Of a stretch of DNA of 64,000 bases, positions 54,533-64,000 are shown piece after piece. The stretch comes from STC-113 sp964553745. Its GTDB lineage: Bacteria > Patescibacteriota > Gracilibacteria > BD1-5 > UBA2023. The stretch lies in assembly GCA_964553745.1 (NCBI GenBank), contig CAZKLD010000003.1, positions 76,658 through 140,657 on the forward strand, read 5' to 3'. The notes beneath the pieces are model-generated. The model ran no database searches and had not been told where the DNA came from. It saw only the letters and a program-made list of their open reading frames with translations. Position 1 is the stretch's first letter, and each line of letters opens with the position of its first letter. Position numbers and translations under genes: made by a program.

Positions 54533-57500
54533 TTACCAATTTTCTTTAATCCATTTTTTGATTCAGTTCACATCGGAAAGCGAGATTTTTGTATCGACTT
54601 CCTGTCATCTTATATCTAGGAATATCTTAATATCTCAGCTTTGTTCCGATAGGAGCATTTCCTTCAGATTCAATAAGTCGTCTTTCGTTCAGTCAGTCGG
54701 TACCTTTATCGAATATTTGCTGATATTCGACTTTGTGATTTTCTCTTCTTGTTTTTCCTCTGTTTTCTTGACGGCCGTGATGATATCTTCGCCTTCATCA
54801 AGATAATTGATTATATCATCCTCATTGAAGGTTCATATTTCCTGAGCCTGATTCCTGAGCGTGGTTATAGTTGTTGATCGGATAGAGTTTGGCATGACAG
54901 CTATCTCTTCCATCTGCTCATTGAACCGTATGCTTCATTCCACCATGACAATTGAGTCTTGTTGGATGAGATTTGAGAATTTGTCATAATCCTTAGGGAA
55001 CACAGTGATGACAAACTTAAAGAAAGTAGAATCGCAGTTTGCAGTCATCATGAGTTTTCATGTTTTTGTCTGGATTTTTCGGATGCTCGTGACAAGTCAG
55101 AAGAATTTGACTTTAGGATCCTGTTTCCTTTCGTATTTTCATTTCACTTCAGCTTTTGGCTTTGGGGCTTCAATTTCTTCTGGAGGCAACGGGATATCTT
55201 CAGATTTCACGACTTCATGAAAGGCATCTGACTCTCATATGCTCTCCGGATCATCAGAAATGATTCATATCGGATCTGCCTCGATCTCAGTAATCAAGAG
55301 CGCCTGTTCTTTCATTTTTTTCTTGAATTCTATCACATGTTCAAGTCCGCTTGATTTTTGATTAAGATATTTTTTGAGTCCGTCAAGACCATGTCAAGTT
55401 ACTGAATATCAGATAACTTCGCGTTCTCAGCGTATTTTTTCTTCGTAAGTCATGGGATTTGCCCTTTCAAGCGAAAATCTATGGTCATCATGATTTCATC
55501 CTCATAGATCGAATAATCATATCTGATTTGTCTCTTGCTTTTTTTGGTGCTCCTTGAGGAAGCTCGTGATCTTGCCTATCGAAGCAAGCAAGGAAGAACG
55601 CTCTCAGAATGCATCCAAGGCACCGGAAAGTATAAGCGCCTCCAGGGATTTCTTATTGATGACATCTCATGAGGTCTTATTTATGAGATCGACTATATCG
55701 GTGTATTTTCAATTTTCCCTTCATGACCTTATTGTGTCTATCGGTCAGCTTCCGAGTCACTTGATGGCCTTAAGCCCGAAACGGATGTTATCATTGTCTA
55801 TATATGTGAAATGCTTCATCGATTCATTGATATCCGGAGCAAGTACATTTATCTTCTTTGCCTTGCACTCATCGATTTCGAGCGTTATCCTGTCGATATC
55901 TTCTTCATCCGATACCATGAGCGCAGTCATGAATTCGGTAGGGAAGTAAGCTTTCAGATACGCTGTCTGGTATGCGATCATAGAATAACATGCGGCATGC
56001 GACTTATTGAATCAGTAACCGGCAAACGGCTCGATGATGTCCTCGAATATATATTTCGCCAATTCTTTAGGGTGTCATTCAGTGATGGCGGCTTGGATGA
56101 ATTTTTCTTTCTGCTCCATAAGCAGGTCAACCTTTTTCTTACCGATCGCACGCCTCAGGATATCCGCTTCTCATAGGGAGAATCATGCAAATGCCTGAAC
56201 AAGCTGCATTATCTGCTCCTGATAGACTGCGATTCACTGTGTCGGTTTTAGGATGACCTCAAGCGAAGTATGCGGATATTTTACTTTTTCCTTTCAGTGC
56301 TTCCTGTTGATATAGGTCGGGATATAAGCAAGCGGTCCGGGACGGTATAATGATACCATAACAATGATATCTTCAAATGCGTTGGGCTTCAGTTCTTTCA
56401 GGTACTTTCTCATTCAAGACGACTCAAATTGGAATACTCATGTCGTATCTCACTCCGCGAATATCTTAAAAACCTTCTTATCTTCATAATTGATTTTGAG
56501 CAGATTTATATCTGTGTCATGCTGTCTTTTGATGATTTTCAGGCATCTATCGATGATCGTGAGATTCCTCAGTCACAAGAAGTCCATCTTAAGAAGTCAG
56601 AGGTCTTCGAGCGGATATTGCGATAGCTGGGTCACGGTAACGGTATCATCTTTAGGCGGATGCTGCAGCGAGCAGAAATTCGTCATTTTCTCAGGCGCGA
56701 TGATTACGGCACAAGCATGGACTCAGAGCTGCCTGACAGAACCCTCCAGCCTCATTGCATTATCGATTATCTTCTTGTATTTTTCACTAGACATATAAAG
56801 CGCCTTGAACTCAGTACTTTCTTCAAGAGCGTCTTTGATTTTAATTCATGGCTTTGAAGGTATCAGCTTCGCAACATTGTTCATCTCAGAGAAAGGAACT
56901 CAAAATGCCTTTCAGATATCTTTTACTGCTGCTCTTGCCGCCATCGTACCGAATGTGCAGATTTGAGCAACGTGATCATGTCAGTATTTATTTCGTACAT
57001 ATTCAAGTACTTTTCACCTTCACTCATCAGAAAAATCGACATCTATATCGGGCATCGATACACGAGCCGGATTCAAAAATCTCTCGAAGAGAAGCGAATA
57101 CTTAAGCGGGTCGATATCCGTAATTCATGAAAGATACGCCAAAAGCGCTCCGGCAGCAGATCATCTTCACGGTCAGACCGGAACTCAATTATTCTTCGCC
57201 CAATTTATGAAATCTGCGACGATGATGAAATATCAATTGAATCACATGAGCTCAACTACAACCAGCTCATACTCCAGCCTATCGATTATATGTATCTGTT
57301 CGGGGGTCAGTGTTTCTATGAATGCCTTCTTTTCATCTGAGAAATATGATTTCGACAATGCTTGGAGCTCTTCAGCCGACATCTGGCTAAGTTTCTTATC
57401 AGGTCACGGAACATCGGATTTGTTCACCAGCATGAAAAGGGTTTTTTCATCAAATCAATATTCATATCTGTCATTGAGTCATTTCATACAGAGATAGCGC

Positions 57501-58453
57501 AGGCACCATTCTTCAGGTCATAATTCCTTTAAATCAGGTACATCCTTTGCATATTCGATATATCTGCCATGAATTATCTTTTCGGCTTCTCATAATTCAG
57601 ACACCGGGATGAGAGTCTGTCAGTAAGGTATCTCTATATTCACTTTTTCGGCAATCTCAAGTGTCGCATTGCAGGCGTTAGGGGAGTATGAGAAAATCTC
57701 CCTCATTTCAGCAGCTGATCTGAGAGCATAATTTCATTCTATGAGAGTCGGTCTGTCTGGATCATCAAGAGGTCTTCAGTCTCATATTGAGAATAACAGA
57801 TCTTGTGCCTCTGCATCGTTTTCAGTCAGATAATGCGCATCATTGGTTCATACGACTTTTAGGTCATGGTTCCTGGCAAGAGCAAGGATGTACTCATTTA
57901 CTTTTGATTGGCTCGGGCGATCGGGATGCTCTTGGATTTCCAGGTAAAAATCTTCCTTTCAGAAAATGTCCTGATAGAATTCGATCCTGGACATTATGAA
58001 ATCCTCGCTTTTTCAGGTTATTATATGCTGTGCGATCTCTCAGAGGAATGATCAAGAAAGCGCAATGACATTAGATGAAAATTTTTCCAGCAGATCAAAA
58101 TCGATTCTTGGCTTGTAATAGAATCAGTCCAAGTATGAGATTGTCGTCAGCTCGATTATATTCTTCAAACCGTCTCTATTTTTCGCCAGAAGCACTATCT
58201 CGTAGAATTCATTGTCTTTTTCTTTATTTCAGATTCATTTCTTTGAAATCGAGGCTTCGATTCAGATTATCGGATTAATATCATTTTCCTTGCACGCTTT
58301 ATAGAACTCAAAAAAACCGTACAGATTTCAAGTATCGGTTATCGCCAGTGCCGGCATTCATAATTCTTTCGCTTTTTTTACAAATTCTTTCGGCTTTCCG
58401 AGTCATTCCAATATTGAAAAATTCGTGTGTACATGCAGATGGACGAATGACAT
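54533..58453 (-). CDS. dnaE: DNA polymerase III alpha subunit
   Basis: 1306 residues from ATG 58453. The PHP domain starts FVHLHVHTNFSILEGLGKP and ALAITDTGNLYGFFEFYKAC. The palm has the catalytic motifs VGPGRGSAAGALLAYLSGI and MPDIDVDFSD (two of the three catalytic Asp), then GVHACAVIIAP, the fingers motif SGMRKYLKELKPNAFEDI and MVSLYRPGPL, the FNKSHAACYSMIAYQTAYLK core, helix-hairpin-helix, and a C-terminal OB fold. It is the replicative polymerase. The length is slightly above E. coli DnaE. No 3'-5' exonuclease domain is visible, so proofreading would need a separate protein. Confidence 0.96.
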
Positions 58454-58625
58454 TTCTTCTGATTGCAAAATAATAAACTTCTAAAAAACGATGTCATAAA
58501 ATTCAGTCTGACACCAAGTCTTTTCACTGCCTCTGAATATACTTAAAAATCACGATAATTCAAAGTCAAATTTAAAAATATTCAAATGCAGGAGGAGATT
58601 GGCAAACATGATTATATTGAAATTA

Positions 58626-58655
58626 ATAATCCCGAGTTGCCTCGGGATTATTTTT
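58626..58655 (-). terminator. Terminator of the 58654 membrane gene
   Basis: AATAATCCCGAG-TTGC-CTCGGGATTATT with flanking T-run; on the minus strand it follows that gene's stop. Confidence 0.8.
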
Positions 58656-59931
58656 ATGCGACTGTTTCTTTCAATTCGCTTATTTTGAGTTTTTCTTTTT
58701 TCTCATTCTCTACTTTGTCATAGATTTCTTTGACAATTCATTCGGTTTCAATCAAGAATGTCTTAAAATTATTCAGATCTTCATGGAAGTTTATGTACAT
58801 GACAAGGAAAGAGATGATTATTCCTCAAGTAGCTATATATAATGGATGAAGTGGAATATTGAACAGCCAGACGAAGAAAAATATATACAGGAATACAACA
58901 AAGAAATATATCATCGAGTAAATAGTTCAGAAGAATCAGATTATCATCGGGCCAGGCAGGAGCTTTTTATTGACTATGGAATTGATGAATGAGAATATGT
59001 ATTTTGTCGCCAATTTATAAGTTATATAATCGTAAATGTAGAATACAGTCCGATAGGCATATTTGATCACAGTCCATAGGAAATGGAATACTTTTGTCAG
59101 AAGTCAATTGAAGAATATTGTCGAAAGGCTGGTTTTGAGAGATTGCACCAATAAAGCCACAGCCACGACCAACAATATATTTGTCAGTCATATTCATTGT
59201 ACGCTTGTTATCATTGAATCACTGACTCTTCATATCATTATTGAGTCAAATGCAACTTTTCAGAAGGTAGTATTATTAGTAGAACTTAGAATGTCAGTTC
59301 TCAGAAAACTTCCATTGAAATTAAGATATCAGAATAATGAAATAAGCAGCATACAGAAGATTGACACCCCGAATCAGAGAGTTTTTGATTTCAGGAAGCT
59401 GTGTTTTCTTGTTAATATCTTGTATTTTTCTTTAATTGCCACATTCAAAGGTTTGAATTTGATTTTGTCGATTTCGGATAATTTTTCCCTTGTTCATTTA
59501 GATACCCTATTCCTATAGATGATTATCATGAAATAGATATAAATCATCTTAAATATCTCATCTCACCAAAGCTTATCCTTATTATTGATGTAAAAATACA
59601 GCAAGAACACAAGCAATAGATTGTTCCTTTTTTTCGGAATATCGTAAAGCTTGAATAAGATAGTGTTAACCTCGATGTTATTTTTATCTTTAAGATTCTT
59701 CAAATTATCGACATTATGCTTGAAGTCTCACAAAAATGCTAAGTATTTAAGTTTTGTATGATCGAATATCTCTTCATTGTCCTTCTTGAGGAAATGCTTC
59801 AGTTGCTTTATGAGATCCTCAAAAAGTATATCCTCTTTCTTATTCTCGGATAGCAGAAGCTCCATGAGATAAAAGAGCTTATTATCTCTTATGACAGTAT
59901 GTATGAATCTATTGATATTATATGAAATCAT
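58654..59931 (-). CDS. Multi-pass membrane protein of unknown function
   Basis: 425 residues from ATG 59931 to UAA. The N-terminal 190 residues are hydrophilic and helical, with Lys/Asp/Glu-rich stretches. Around residue 200 a first membrane segment (GFGVSIFCMLLISLFGYL) begins, with further ones near 255, 350 and 370. A charged tail closes it (KVENEKKEKLKIS). No known family. It is an independent unit between its terminator and the upstream HExxH gene. Confidence 0.6.
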
Positions 59932-60069
59932 TGCATTTTAAAAAGTGTACTTGTTTTATCATAACATAAAAGTACGATTATGGCAAAAATGACTGCATAT
60001 AAAGGAAATCAGTAAAATATCATAAATCCATCGGGATATGTAATTATCTGCAATCATGTTTTCGAGCTC

Positions 60070-60492
60070 CTACTCAGGATCTCTCCAGTAGTCATTGATA
60101 TACAAAGCTATTTCAGGTGTCCTAGGAAATCATAATTCTTTGGCGAATTCATTTGGCTGGCTTTCAAAATCGTTGTCTCATTCCATCCAATTCCTTCATT
60201 GCGTGGCATGTCAGAATTCATGAGCTATTACATATTTAAGCACTTCAAAAGGCATATCCCTAGGGATTGTAAGCTGCATTATCTTGCATCATTCTTTTAT
60301 ATCAGGAAAATGCATCATCTGTCCAAGCACTCATTCATGTAATGCCATGATTATCATATTATCAGTCACAATATCAAAGTGCTCTTCGGGCATTTTCAAC
60401 AATACCTCCAGAAAAGCATCCTTTGCTTTTTGGTAAAATTGAATGCTTTGCTGCGAAGAAATGAAATCTTTAACTTTTTTTATATCAGCCAT
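60070..60492 (-). CDS. Small HExxH protein, predicted metallopeptidase
   Basis: 140 residues from ATG 60492 to UAG. YVIAHEFGHATQG carries a zinc-binding HExxH with the following Gly-His typical of metzincin-like or minimal gluzincin sites. No signal peptide. The rest is helical with Asp/Glu-rich ends (EGDNDFESQPNEFAKEL), which may supply the third ligand. Short for an active peptidase, so it may be a minimal or regulatory domain. It follows the pilin-like gene by 28 bases on the same strand and is probably in the same transcript. Confidence 0.6.
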
Positions 60493-60520
60493 ATGGTTCT
60501 GATGGGATTATTGTATTTAC

Positions 60521-61762
60521 TTAATTATTTGCATGATAAGATGCTGAAACCTCAGTATCAGAAATTGCCCTATTATAGACACGAACTTCATCTATGGCAC
60601 CTAAAAATGCTTCAGATGTATAGTCGGAACCATTGCCGATGCTAAAGTTATTGGCGCTTCATATATTGGCATTATTAATAGAACTTCCATTCAATACTCC
60701 GTTTACATATAAATTAACTTTAGAATTTTTTCTTGTTAATGTTACAAAATACCATTGATTAAGTCATAAAGATGTTGCGCCCGTAGTAACTCAAGTTCAC
60801 ATCCAAGCTGTGAGCTTATTTTTGTATATATAAAATTCCACGCCTGGTCTATTTCATAAATTATAATTTCATGCGATGTAATTCACGTTTTTTTTCGAAG
60901 AATTATTTATCCATGCTGAAATAGAAAAATCTATTGTGCCAATTATGAGTGGGTTGGCAGTACTGACGACTTCAGTCGTTCAATTGAAAATTCTTGCATT
61001 TCATATTTTACCTGCTGATGAAGTTGTTCAGCTTAAAGTTCAGTTTTTTCAGTTTCAGCTAAAGTCTGCTAATATATTTCAACCTTGCTCATCCATGCTC
61101 CAATAGGCAATCAGTCATGTTGAATATTTTGATAAGATAGTATCGTTTATTGTTTCGCTTGCAGATAATTTGGTTACATAAATTCATGTTCATGCGTTAA
61201 TTAAATCAACTCCGGTAAATGTATTTGAGATTTTATTTTCGACAGGGTCGAGAGTTCAACTGCTTAATAATATTCATATATTGTCTCATCTCGTGATCGG
61301 GTGTCTTTTTGAATAATCTGAAGCTAAAGATATAGGCACGAAACTTAATGCGCTATTGCTTCAATCTTCTAAAAAACCCATTAGCTGAAACTTGCTCTGG
61401 CTTGAGTTTATGGAATAAGTGTAAAATACTCAACTATCTAATGGATCTCTTCATCAGTCAGACAGCTTGATCATACTCAATACGTTAGCTCAAGCCTTTC
61501 ATTGATATGATGCGGGTGTACCTGAGGCAGTAAGAGCTATATATGAATCTGGCATTGGATATTTGCCAGCCATTGCATAATTAATAGACAATCATTTACT
61601 GATATTATTCATATCAGCAAGACGTGTAGAGTCTCGAGCTGATGCTGATTGGGAGGAAAAAGACAAAAAAGCTATAGTCGATAGAATTGCGAGAATAACT
61701 ATTACAACGATTAATTCTACAAGCGTGAAAGCGGTTTTTCTGATAAGTTTTTTATTGAACAT
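60521..61762 (-). CDS. Type IV pilin-like protein with C-terminal LamG/concanavalin-like domain
   Basis: 413 residues from ATG 61762. RKTAFTLVELIVVIVILAIL is a prepilin signal: a short basic leader, cleavage before Phe, Glu at +5, then a hydrophobic helix. Residues 30-200 form a pilin-like head with SSTIAFLSFSSQ and DSTRLADMNNISKGL, as in pseudopilins. From about 215 a LamG (laminin G/concanavalin A-like) jelly roll begins: GLIAYWSMDEQGGNILADFSG, then IGNARIFNG and DFSISAWINN, ending AIDEVRVYNRAISDTEV. It is a surface pilin that may bind carbohydrates. Many Gly are UGA. Preceded by about 120 bases without a gene. Confidence 0.85.
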
Positions 61763-61885
61763 GATGAATGATTGAAGAATATTTTTCAGATTATAGTAGA
61801 CAACTTCACTTATGTCAAAGTAAACTGAATTTATTTATTATTAACTCGAGAAGCAGTATATAATCTTTGATTCAAGTTTGAATTC

Positions 61886-62566
61886 TTAACCATTAATTGA
61901 ACTTACGACTTTTTTCTTAACTTGAAATTCTATAGCCGATATATTCTGCTTTTTGGATTTTTGTTCTATTTTCCTAATTATTTTCTCATAAAAAAGATAC
62001 AGTGAAGCTGATTTGATATGGCTGTCAGTATCCATGTTATCTCTGATGAAATCTTGAAATGCTCGGTAATGTTCCTTGAATCAGCAATTGGAAACTATTT
62101 CAAGCATTCATAGGATAACATGGTCTCATAATATATATCATCTGATATCTCATATTGAATAATCGAAAATGTGCATGAGAGTCATATTCAGATAATTCAG
62201 AGCCCTTTCGTGCTGGAAATCATCGGAGAAGTCAAAAGAATATTGCAGAGAATCAGCATGGAAATATAGGTTGTGGGCTTTGTCGAGGATGATAGATAGA
62301 TCTTTTCTGGAAATGCCTGACTTGAGGATATTGCATACTTCCTTATTAGCTATTTCATTGAAAATCGGTGTTACGGTGATGTTTCAAGATCTTCAAGCTT
62401 TGTCTTGAGAATTTCATAAGTACAGCCTAAGTATTGCCAACTTCTTGACATCCAGATATCAGGATTCTTGAAGTTGTTTTATTCTTATATTGTCTTTTCT
62501 GAATCAAAAAGCCCTATGATCAAATAGGGTTTTTTGGAGGGTTTCAGTGTTCAGATTATTATTCAA
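61886..62566 (-). CDS. Hypothetical protein (TTG start)
   Basis: 226 residues from TTG 62566, the only plausible start since an in-frame UAA lies three codons upstream. Helical throughout with pairs like ILRLYLGNSQDKAG and ASLYLFYEKIIRKIEQKSKKQ; no family recognised. Within its first 25 codons lies a hairpin with T-run that looks like a terminator. If that hairpin works, the real start could be downstream and the first codons are fortuitous. Low confidence in the N-terminus. Confidence 0.5.
62505..62537. terminator. Hairpin with T-runs at the start of the previous gene
   Basis: AAAGCCCTAT-GATCA-AATAGGGTTTTTT. It could end transcripts on either strand, or attenuate the 61886-62566 gene. Confidence 0.45.
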
Positions 62567-62696
62567 TGGAACTTATCAAAAATTTATTGAATATATAATA
62601 CATAATTTAAGAGTTTTATCAAGTTAATTCAGAATTTGTGAAATGCCCTTATTAATGTAGTTAAGAATTGTCTAGCATAGATATGGATTAGCTTTT

Positions 62697-62724
62697 TTGA
62701 TATATTGTGATTTTTGAATATAAT
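62697..62724 (+). promoter_or_regulatory. Promoter of the YbjQ-like gene
   Basis: TTGATA (62697-62702), 16 bases, TATAAT (62719-62724), 30 bases before the ATG. Confidence 0.55.
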
Positions 62725-62754
62725 CAGACTGTTTAATTTGATAACTTTTCAAGT

Positions 62755-63090
62755 ATGGATCATCAGAATATTACAACGGTTTTTGAATTGCCGAATAAGA
62801 CAATAGTCAAAAATTTTGGCTTAGTGAGATGAATAACAGTAAGGTCGAGATCGATTTTCGGAACAATAGGTGGCGCACTCCATACTATTGTAGGCTGAAA
62901 CATAACTGTATTCACAAATCTATGCGAACAGACACGTAAGGAGTCGTTTGAATTAATGGTTAAGCATGCAGAAGAAATGTGAGCAAATGCGATCGTAGGA
63001 GTGCATTACGACGCGAATGAGGTAATGTCGAGCGTAACAGAAGTGCTCTGTTACGGAACTGCAGTCCTGGTTCAGCAAAAATCCGAATAA
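62755..63090 (+). CDS. YbjQ-family (UPF0145) putative heavy-metal-binding protein
   Basis: 111 residues from ATG 62755 to UAA. FELPNKTIVKNFGLVRGITVRSRSIFG then GIGNITVFT-like strands, EMGANAIVGVHYDANEV and the C-terminal YGTAVLV are the UPF0145/YbjQ pattern (homopentamers with a Gly-rich core). Function unknown. Own promoter and strong terminator, so an independent small gene. Two Gly are UGA. Confidence 0.88.
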
Positions 63091-63109
63091 TAATTTTGCC
63101 ATTATTCCA

Positions 63110-63137
63110 AAAACCCCCAGTCAATCAGGGGGCTTTT
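63110..63137 (+). terminator. Terminator of the YbjQ-like gene
   Basis: CCCCC-AGTCAATCA-GGGGG followed by CTTTTTT. Confidence 0.85.
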
Positions 63138-63260
63138 TTATCAGTAAATAGCGGTCCGGATATTGAAGTCTTATCAAGCAGTAGGGGAGAGGAAAGATTT
63201 CTATCGAAAAATTAATATTAATTTAAGGCAGAATCGTATTCTTCATAGAAATACTGATAA

Positions 63261-63665
63261 ATGCATATCCAACATCAGTACTATTATCAATTAATTTCAG
63301 ATACAATGAAATCAAATCCCTTGGACAATAATATTGCTTATTTAAGATTCGCAAAAGAAGCGCTTGAGATGATAGTTCAATATTCAAAAAAAGTTGCTAC
63401 GGTCCATGGGATGCTTCATCCTGAGACTCATGAGGTGCATGGATATGTTCTGAAACTTATCAAGAGTATCGAAAAATCTCAAGATGAGACCTTAATCGAT
63501 CATCGATCAATAATGAATTCACTGGAATCTCTTCGTAAAATCACAAAATGATTCTCTCTACCTGACTGAGCTTGCTGAACTTATGCAGCGCTATACGAAA
63601 TGCTAGATGCTTTTGATGTAGAATCCTCAGAATATTTAAATAGTTCTAATGTAGCGATCGGATAA
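63261..63665 (+). CDS. Hypothetical helical protein
   Basis: 134 residues from ATG 63261; ATG 63306 in the same frame is an alternative start. Helical, with KVATVHGMLHPETHEVHGYVL in the middle (several His). The standard code would end it at 97 residues, but UGA codons continue the frame (GFSLPDGACGTYAALYEMLDAF) to UAA 63663. No recognised family. Followed by a terminator. Confidence 0.55.
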
Positions 63666-63698
63666 TCGCTCACATTAGTTTATAGCTATTAAGTTCAT

Positions 63699-63732
63699 TA
63701 AAAAAGCCCCCTACTTTCGTAGAAGGCTTTTT
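63699..63732 (+). terminator. Terminator after the 63261 gene
   Basis: AAAAAGCC-CC-CTAC-TTTC-GTAG-AA-GGCTTTTTTT, imperfect stem with strong T-run. Confidence 0.65.
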
Positions 63733-63744
63733 TTGATTATCTTT

Positions 63745-63819
63745 TGGTAACGCTACGGAGAATCGAACTCCGATTTACGGGATGAAAACCCGTTGTCCTA
63801 ACCGTTAGACGATAGCGTC
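63745..63819 (-). tRNA. tRNA-Glu(TTC), CCA encoded
   Basis: Acceptor GACGCTA with TAGCGTT, discriminator A, CCA. Anticodon loop TTTTCAT (TTC) on an ACGGG/CCCGT stem; T-arm GGAGTTCGATTCTCC. Confidence 0.93.
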
Positions 63820-63854
63820 ATATAATATCTTAAAATCAGTTGGAATATATAAAA

Positions 63855-63945
63855 TCAAATGGTCGGAATCGTGAGACAAGAACTCTGTAGCCTCACGGTT
63901 GCAATGTGTGTGACCGAAGACAATTGCAATGTGTTTTTTGATCAA
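63855..63945 (-). repeat. Degenerate copy of the tRNA-Pro 3' end plus small direct repeats
   Basis: Just past tRNA-Pro the minus strand repeats ACGATTCCGACCATTTGAT, nearly the tRNA-Pro end ACGTTCCCGACCATTTGAT, 85 bases away. Between them CACATTGCAA occurs twice, and a GTGAG/CTCAC stem surrounds the copy. The same kind of 3'-end echo occurs beside tRNA-Lys. Confidence 0.55.
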
Positions 63946-63946
63946 A

Positions 63947-64000
63947 TGGTCGGGAACGTGAGACTCGAACTCACAACCCCACGCTCCCAAAGCGTGTGCG
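63947..64000 (-). tRNA. tRNA-Pro(TGG), 5' part beyond the window
   Basis: 3' CCA (63947-63949), discriminator A and GTTCCCG acceptor strand, T-arm GTGAGTTCGAGTCTCAC, and anticodon loop TTTGGGA (TGG) on a CACGC/GCGTG stem. The D-arm and 5' end are cut off. Confidence 0.9.

Noticed and set aside
1..64000. UGA as tryptophan (code 4, mycoplasma-like)
   Set aside because: UGA falls on conserved Gly, not Trp, and UGG is in normal use.
1..64000. CRISPR array, insertion sequence or prophage
   Set aside because: No regularly spaced repeats, no transposase or integrase frame and no phage structural genes were seen under code 25.
1..64000. rRNA operon or replication origin
   Set aside because: No rRNA motifs and no DnaA-box cluster or dnaA/dnaN gene were seen.

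Overview
The window comes from a bacterium that reads UGA as glycine (translation table 25). This points to the Gracilibacteria / Absconditabacteria (BD1-5 / SR1) branch of the CPR (Patescibacteria). In almost every gene UGA falls at conserved glycines: the P-loops of MutS and PilB, the SGGKDS loop of a PP-loop enzyme, the DVGCGTG loop of a methyltransferase, and the catalytic motif of a membrane pyrophosphatase. UGG still encodes Trp, and all genes end in UAA or UAG. Standard-code ORF calling therefore breaks nearly every gene into fragments; the coordinates here were re-derived with UGA as Gly. Without a 16S gene I cannot separate the two phyla.

Layout. 1-4.9 kb: minus-strand surface-type proteins, including a long coiled-coil lipoprotein whose frame is cut by one UAA. 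5.0-9.2 kb: a 1404-aa protein with two MutS-like halves. 9.4-11.8 kb: small phosphatase, AlkX/YcaQ-like winged-helix protein, FKBP isomerase. 12.0-19.9 kb: a His/Cys (caspase-like) candidate facing a minus-strand operon of a Ser/Glu-rich small protein, a B12-binding radical SAM enzyme, a CoaE-like kinase, a radical SAM + BtaA-like + methyltransferase fusion, and an ATP-grasp ligase. 20.0-27.7 kb: TrmB-like regulator with a second ATP-grasp enzyme, RelA/SpoT-type HD protein (frameshifted), HtpX, zinc-finger protein, and an island of small DUF proteins poor in UGA that looks recently acquired. 27.8-28.3 kb: tRNA-Lys with a GC-rich structured element carrying a second tRNA-like 3' end. 28.4-34.1 kb: MscS channel, DNA polymerase III delta', PEGA protein, flippase and two paralogous unknowns. 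34.3-41.6 kb: H+-pyrophosphatase, PilB and an endostatin-like lipoprotein.

41.7-52.2 kb is the most interesting region. A plus-strand operon (N-acetyl sugar amidotransferase-like PP-loop enzyme, GT4 glycosyltransferase, AstE/AspA-like deacylase, M24 peptidase, NodU-type carbamoyltransferase) converges, with overlapping stop codons, on a minus-strand operon. That second operon holds a 40-aa peptide gene, a HExxH peptidase and three radical SAM/SPASM proteins in a row. This has the layout of a RiPP (ribosomally made, modified peptide) pathway, and the peptide's C-terminal glycines exist only under code 25.

52.2-64 kb: a single-chain, mitochondrial-type phenylalanyl-tRNA synthetase beside tRNA-Phe, a methyltransferase, DnaE, membrane and pilin/LamG genes, YbjQ, and tRNA-Glu and tRNA-Pro at the right edge.

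All functional calls come from reading motifs and family resemblance by eye; no database search was run.
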